The position numbers were made by a program, and so were the translations under genes. Positions 62,075 to 64,000 of a stretch of 64,000 nt of DNA are shown here, in pieces. The notes under the pieces are model-generated. The model was not told the origin of the DNA. It was given only the letters and a program-made list of their open reading frames with translations, and made no database searches. Numbering within the stretch: position 1 is the first letter of the stretch; each line of letters begins with the position of its first letter. The stretch spans positions 29,391 to 93,390 of the forward strand of contig JAALKD010000006.1 of the NCBI GenBank assembly GCA_011088215.1, given 5' to 3'. This DNA comes from Sphingomonadales bacterium (GTDB lineage: Bacteria > Pseudomonadota > Alphaproteobacteria > Sphingomonadales > Kordiimonadaceae).

Positions 62075-62473
62075 TCACTGTCGGCGCTCGCTAAAAACCT
62101 CCTTGCGCCGAATCTGCTGTCCAACAACAAGTGCACCCAGCACTAATACAGTCATCAGGATGGGGTTGAGGCTGAAAATCGCGATTAATGAACCCGACCA
62201 AAATACAGCGCCAAACCCTGCGGCGGCGCGGAAATCAACATTCAGCCCCATCAACAGCAGTATGCCGAAAAGGAAACAGGTCTTAGACCAATAGTCCTTG
62301 TTAGCGTCGACCAGCATTTCTGTTGCGGTCACAGCAGTGCTGTAACTCGCAAAAACATTGATCCCGCCCGCGAACCAAAGCTTAAATGTCATGTTGACGA
62401 TGAGGTAGGCATAGCCTGCCACCAGAAGGTAAAAAAGCCAGTCAGTTCGTATGTTGTATCGCAGGCCAGTCAT
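62075..62473 (-). CDS. Four-helix membrane protein divergent from a TetR regulator
   Basis: A 132-residue protein with about four membrane helices: WLFYLLVAGYAYLIVNMTF, CFLFGILLLMGLNV, the AGFGAVFWSGSLIAIF region and LMTVLVLGALVVGQQI, and a basic tail (RRKEVFSERRQ). No catalytic motif and no family I can name. It shares its promoter region with the tetR gene and is the likely target of that regulator. Confidence 0.7.
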   Translation of the reverse strand: MTGLRYNIRTDWLFYLLVAGYAYLIVNMTFKLWFAGGINVFASYSTAVTATEMLVDANKDYWSKTCFLFGILLLMGLNVDFRAAAGFGAVFWSGSLIAIFSLNPILMTVLVLGALVVGQQIRRKEVFSERRQ

Positions 62474-62511
62474 TGTCTTTGCTTCCTCATTGAGTTGATA
62501 TTTGGAATAAT

Positions 62512-62558
62512 ATATAACGCGTTATATCATTGGTTTCTCGTTTTTACAACATGTTATA
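62512..62558. promoter_or_regulatory. Palindromic operators between the membrane protein and TetR genes
   Basis: A perfect 16-base palindrome ATATAACGCGTTATAT (62512-62527) and a related imperfect one, TACAACATGTTATA (62545-62558), 18 bases apart. Both lie in the divergent promoter region, the usual place for TetR-family operators. Confidence 0.65.
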
Positions 62559-62577
62559 CTAATTTGATTGGATAGTG

Positions 62578-63228
62578 ATGTCGCGGCAAGATAAAAAACA
62601 GCAAAACCGAAGGCGTATTGCCGAAGCGGCGGAACAAATTATCCGCGAACAAGGCGTTGAACGGATGACGATGCGGCAGCTTGCAGATGTTGCGGGAGTG
62701 GCGCTGAAAACGCCGTACAATCTTTTCGGCTCCAAAACGGCTGTTTTGATTTCGCTTATGGGTGAGGCGATGGACTATCTGATCGCTGACCTTGGACAGA
62801 GCGCCGACGGTTCGGTTCTTACCGGGTTCGGAAGTAGCCTCGACCAAATTAGAGAGTTTTTTCTATCCGACGAAGCCTACTACCGTGTCATTTTTTGGGA
62901 AATCATGACCTCTGACCAGCCTGAGGCCAGAGCTTTGGCTCACACGCAGATCATCGACTTAATTACCGCGAGATTAGAGCAAGCGATAGAAGGTGGTGAA
63001 TTGAGTGCCGAGGCAAACCCAAACGTTCTCGGTCGGCAGCTCGGCCTGAATTTTCTTGCATTGCTGGGCATATGGGCCAGCGGGCATGTAACCATTTCGG
63101 AGGTCATGGATCAGACAAAGGCAGTCTGGGCGTCTTTGTTATCGAAAGACGCTACCCCTGCTGCTGCGGAAGATGTGGCGGAGCTTCTTGCCGCAGCGAC
63201 GGCGGGTGTTAGAAACAACATGCCGTGA
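62578..63228 (+). CDS. TetR-family transcriptional regulator
   Basis: A 216-residue TetR repressor. The N-terminal DNA-binding domain has RRRIAEAAEQIIREQGVERM, then MRQLADVAGVALKTPYNLFG, where VALKTPYNLFGSK is the recognition helix region. The C-terminal ligand-binding domain is diverged and hydrophobic; the effector is unknown. It is divergent from a 4-TM protein gene with palindromes between. ATG 62578 follows a GTG at 62575; either could serve. Confidence 0.9.
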   Translation: MSRQDKKQQNRRRIAEAAEQIIREQGVERMTMRQLADVAGVALKTPYNLFGSKTAVLISLMGEAMDYLIADLGQSADGSVLTGFGSSLDQIREFFLSDEAYYRVIFWEIMTSDQPEARALAHTQIIDLITARLEQAIEGGELSAEANPNVLGRQLGLNFLALLGIWASGHVTISEVMDQTKAVWASLLSKDATPAAAEDVAELLAAATAGVRNNMP

Positions 63229-63266
63229 CGCTTACGTTGTGGGCCGAAGATTGTAATACAGCATTA

Positions 63267-63299
63267 AAAAAGCCGGGTTGATGCCCGGCTTTTCTTTTG
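63267..63299. terminator. Rho-independent terminator between tetR and the dehydrogenase gene
   Basis: AAAAGCCGGG (63268-63277), loop TTGATG, CCCGGCTTTT (63284-63293) and CTTTTGG. A-run and T-run on opposite sides allow use in both directions. Confidence 0.88.
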
Positions 63300-63325
63300 G
63301 TTTGTACAGTTCGAGCCGCTTCGAT

Positions 63326-64000
63326 TTACAAATCCTTCTGCGGACACATCAGGAATTTTTCGCCGGTTGTTTTGGCGTTGTAACGCTGAACTACATCAGC
63401 CTGTAGCGCCTGTGACAGAGAAATTTCGTCGGTATAATGGCTGGCGAAAGTAGTCTTCAGCTCTTTCGCTACACGCATACGCAAGCGGTTGGCAACTTCG
63501 TCGCCGACCCGCGCGAGGAAGTTTGGCAGCAACCATCCGCCAACACCCCAAGCCATGCCATAACCACGGTTTAGCGTTGTGGCAGATGTATCGAGGCCAC
63601 CGTACAGATAAACCTGTTTGTGTTTGATCGAGCCATATATGCTGTATGCGCCAGGTGTGCGGGCCGCCGCCGCTTCCATTGCGCTTAGAATATTTGACGC
63701 CAGATCGCCGCCGCCAGTTGCGTCAAACGCCAGCGTCGCGCCGGTAGCATGGATGGCATCAGTCAGGTCAGCCATGAAAGTGTCGCTGCTGCTGTTGACG
63801 ATATGCTTTGCACCGAGCCCTTCCAGAATCTCAACTTGCTCTTGCTTGCGTACTACGTTGACCAGTTCAACACCGTCGGCCTGGCAAATTTTGTTCAGCA
63901 TCTGGCCAAGGTTTGAAGCCGCCGCCGTATGAACCAGTGCTGTGTGGCCTTCAAGCTTCATAGTCTCGATCATGGAAAGGGCGGTTAGCGGGTTCACAAA
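63326..64000 (-). CDS. Zinc-binding dehydrogenase (MDR family), 5' end outside the window
   Basis: The C-terminal ~225 residues of a medium-chain dehydrogenase/reductase. The reading frame is open to the window edge as FVNPLTALSMIETM, an internal motif of the family, so the start codon lies beyond base 64000. The Rossmann domain shows ALVHTAAASNLGQMLNK in the cofactor-loop position, then GAKHIVNSSSDTF and FDATGGGDLAS. No structural-zinc cysteine cluster is in the visible part. Substrate unknown; quinone oxidoreductase-like activity is possible. Confidence 0.82.
   Translation of the reverse strand, partial: FVNPLTALSMIETMKLEGHTALVHTAAASNLGQMLNKICQADGVELVNVVRKQEQVEILEGLGAKHIVNSSSDTFMADLTDAIHATGATLAFDATGGGDLASNILSAMEAAAARTPGAYSIYGSIKHKQVYLYGGLDTSATTLNRGYGMAWGVGGWLLPNFLARVGDEVANRLRMRVAKELKTTFASHYTDEISLSQALQADVVQRYNAKTTGEKFLMCPQKDL

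Noticed and set aside
1-64000. CRISPR arrays, phage defence islands, IS elements, prophage genes, rRNA or tRNA genes
   Set aside because: None recognised: no regularly spaced repeats, no transposase, integrase or capsid proteins, and no convincing structural RNA. The scaffold-gene duplication lacks recognisable insertion-sequence ends.

Overview
The window looks like chromosomal DNA from a Gram-negative, aerobic, probably marine alphaproteobacterium. The evidence is the sulfate-assimilation order cysG–DUF2849–sulfite reductase–DUF934–cysH, the hisI/folE/NifU-like scaffold neighbourhood, many secreted peptidases and Ton-dependent functions. A Kordiimonas-like lineage is my guess, not something the sequence proves. 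Genes are dense on both strands. I saw no rRNA, tRNA, CRISPR array, IS element or prophage.

Layout. 1-678: 3' part of an aminodeoxychorismate lyase (PabC-type) domain, broken by a +1 frameshift. 1647-7327: a complete alternative Ton energy-transduction operon (DUF3450, TtpC-like long ExbB, ExbB, two ExbDs, TonB, TPR protein). 7492-8937: a small membrane protein, then a satellite TonB–ExbD pair behind a striking inverted repeat. 9013-16722: serine hydrolase, succinate-semialdehyde dehydrogenase, patatin/DUF3376 protein, RsmD, RluB-type pseudouridine synthase and TadA. 16732-23241: MscS channel, D-amino-acid transaminase with a Bcr/CflA-type transporter, MEST-like alpha/beta hydrolase and threonine synthase. 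23341-27634: secreted M14 peptidase and a LysR regulator coupled to an orphan solute-binding protein. 28528-32463: assimilatory sulfate reduction and siroheme operon. Its sulfite reductase lacks one of the four expected cluster cysteines. 32875-33850: a 4-TM protein/Xre regulator/2-TM protein cassette with repeated operator-like sites. 33927-38742: NTF2-like protein, M20 and S9 peptidases, glyoxalase II.

38958-48348 is the most accessory-looking stretch. It holds a methyltransferase, a glycosyltransferase-like gene carrying both an in-frame TGA and a frameshift, a trypsin-like protease, hisI, folE and an inverse autotransporter with a beta-helix passenger. The autotransporter gene lies between a decayed 5' copy and the intact copy of an Fe-S scaffold gene, which suggests an insertion/duplication event. 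A sulfotransferase follows. 48535-57411: flavodoxin-fold oxidoreductase, glutamate-synthase-like FMN protein, ABA4-like protein, catalase with a perfect 18-bp inverted repeat upstream, a second orphan solute-binding protein, NPP-type phosphodiesterase, SelO and a nitroreductase. 57574-61250: an overlapping operon of PQQ-type sugar dehydrogenase lipoprotein, cytochrome c and TonB-dependent receptor. 61347-64000: small lipoprotein, DUF1330 protein, a TetR/membrane-protein divergent pair with palindromic operators, and a truncated zinc-binding dehydrogenase.

How the genes may work together (inference): the two Ton modules would energise outer-membrane receptors such as the one at 59211, which is co-transcribed with a periplasmic dehydrogenase and its electron acceptor. 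The secreted peptidases would supply peptides. The cys operon would supply sulfide and siroheme if the altered sulfite reductase still works. Start codons were chosen by visible Shine-Dalgarno matches, signal peptides and family N-termini.
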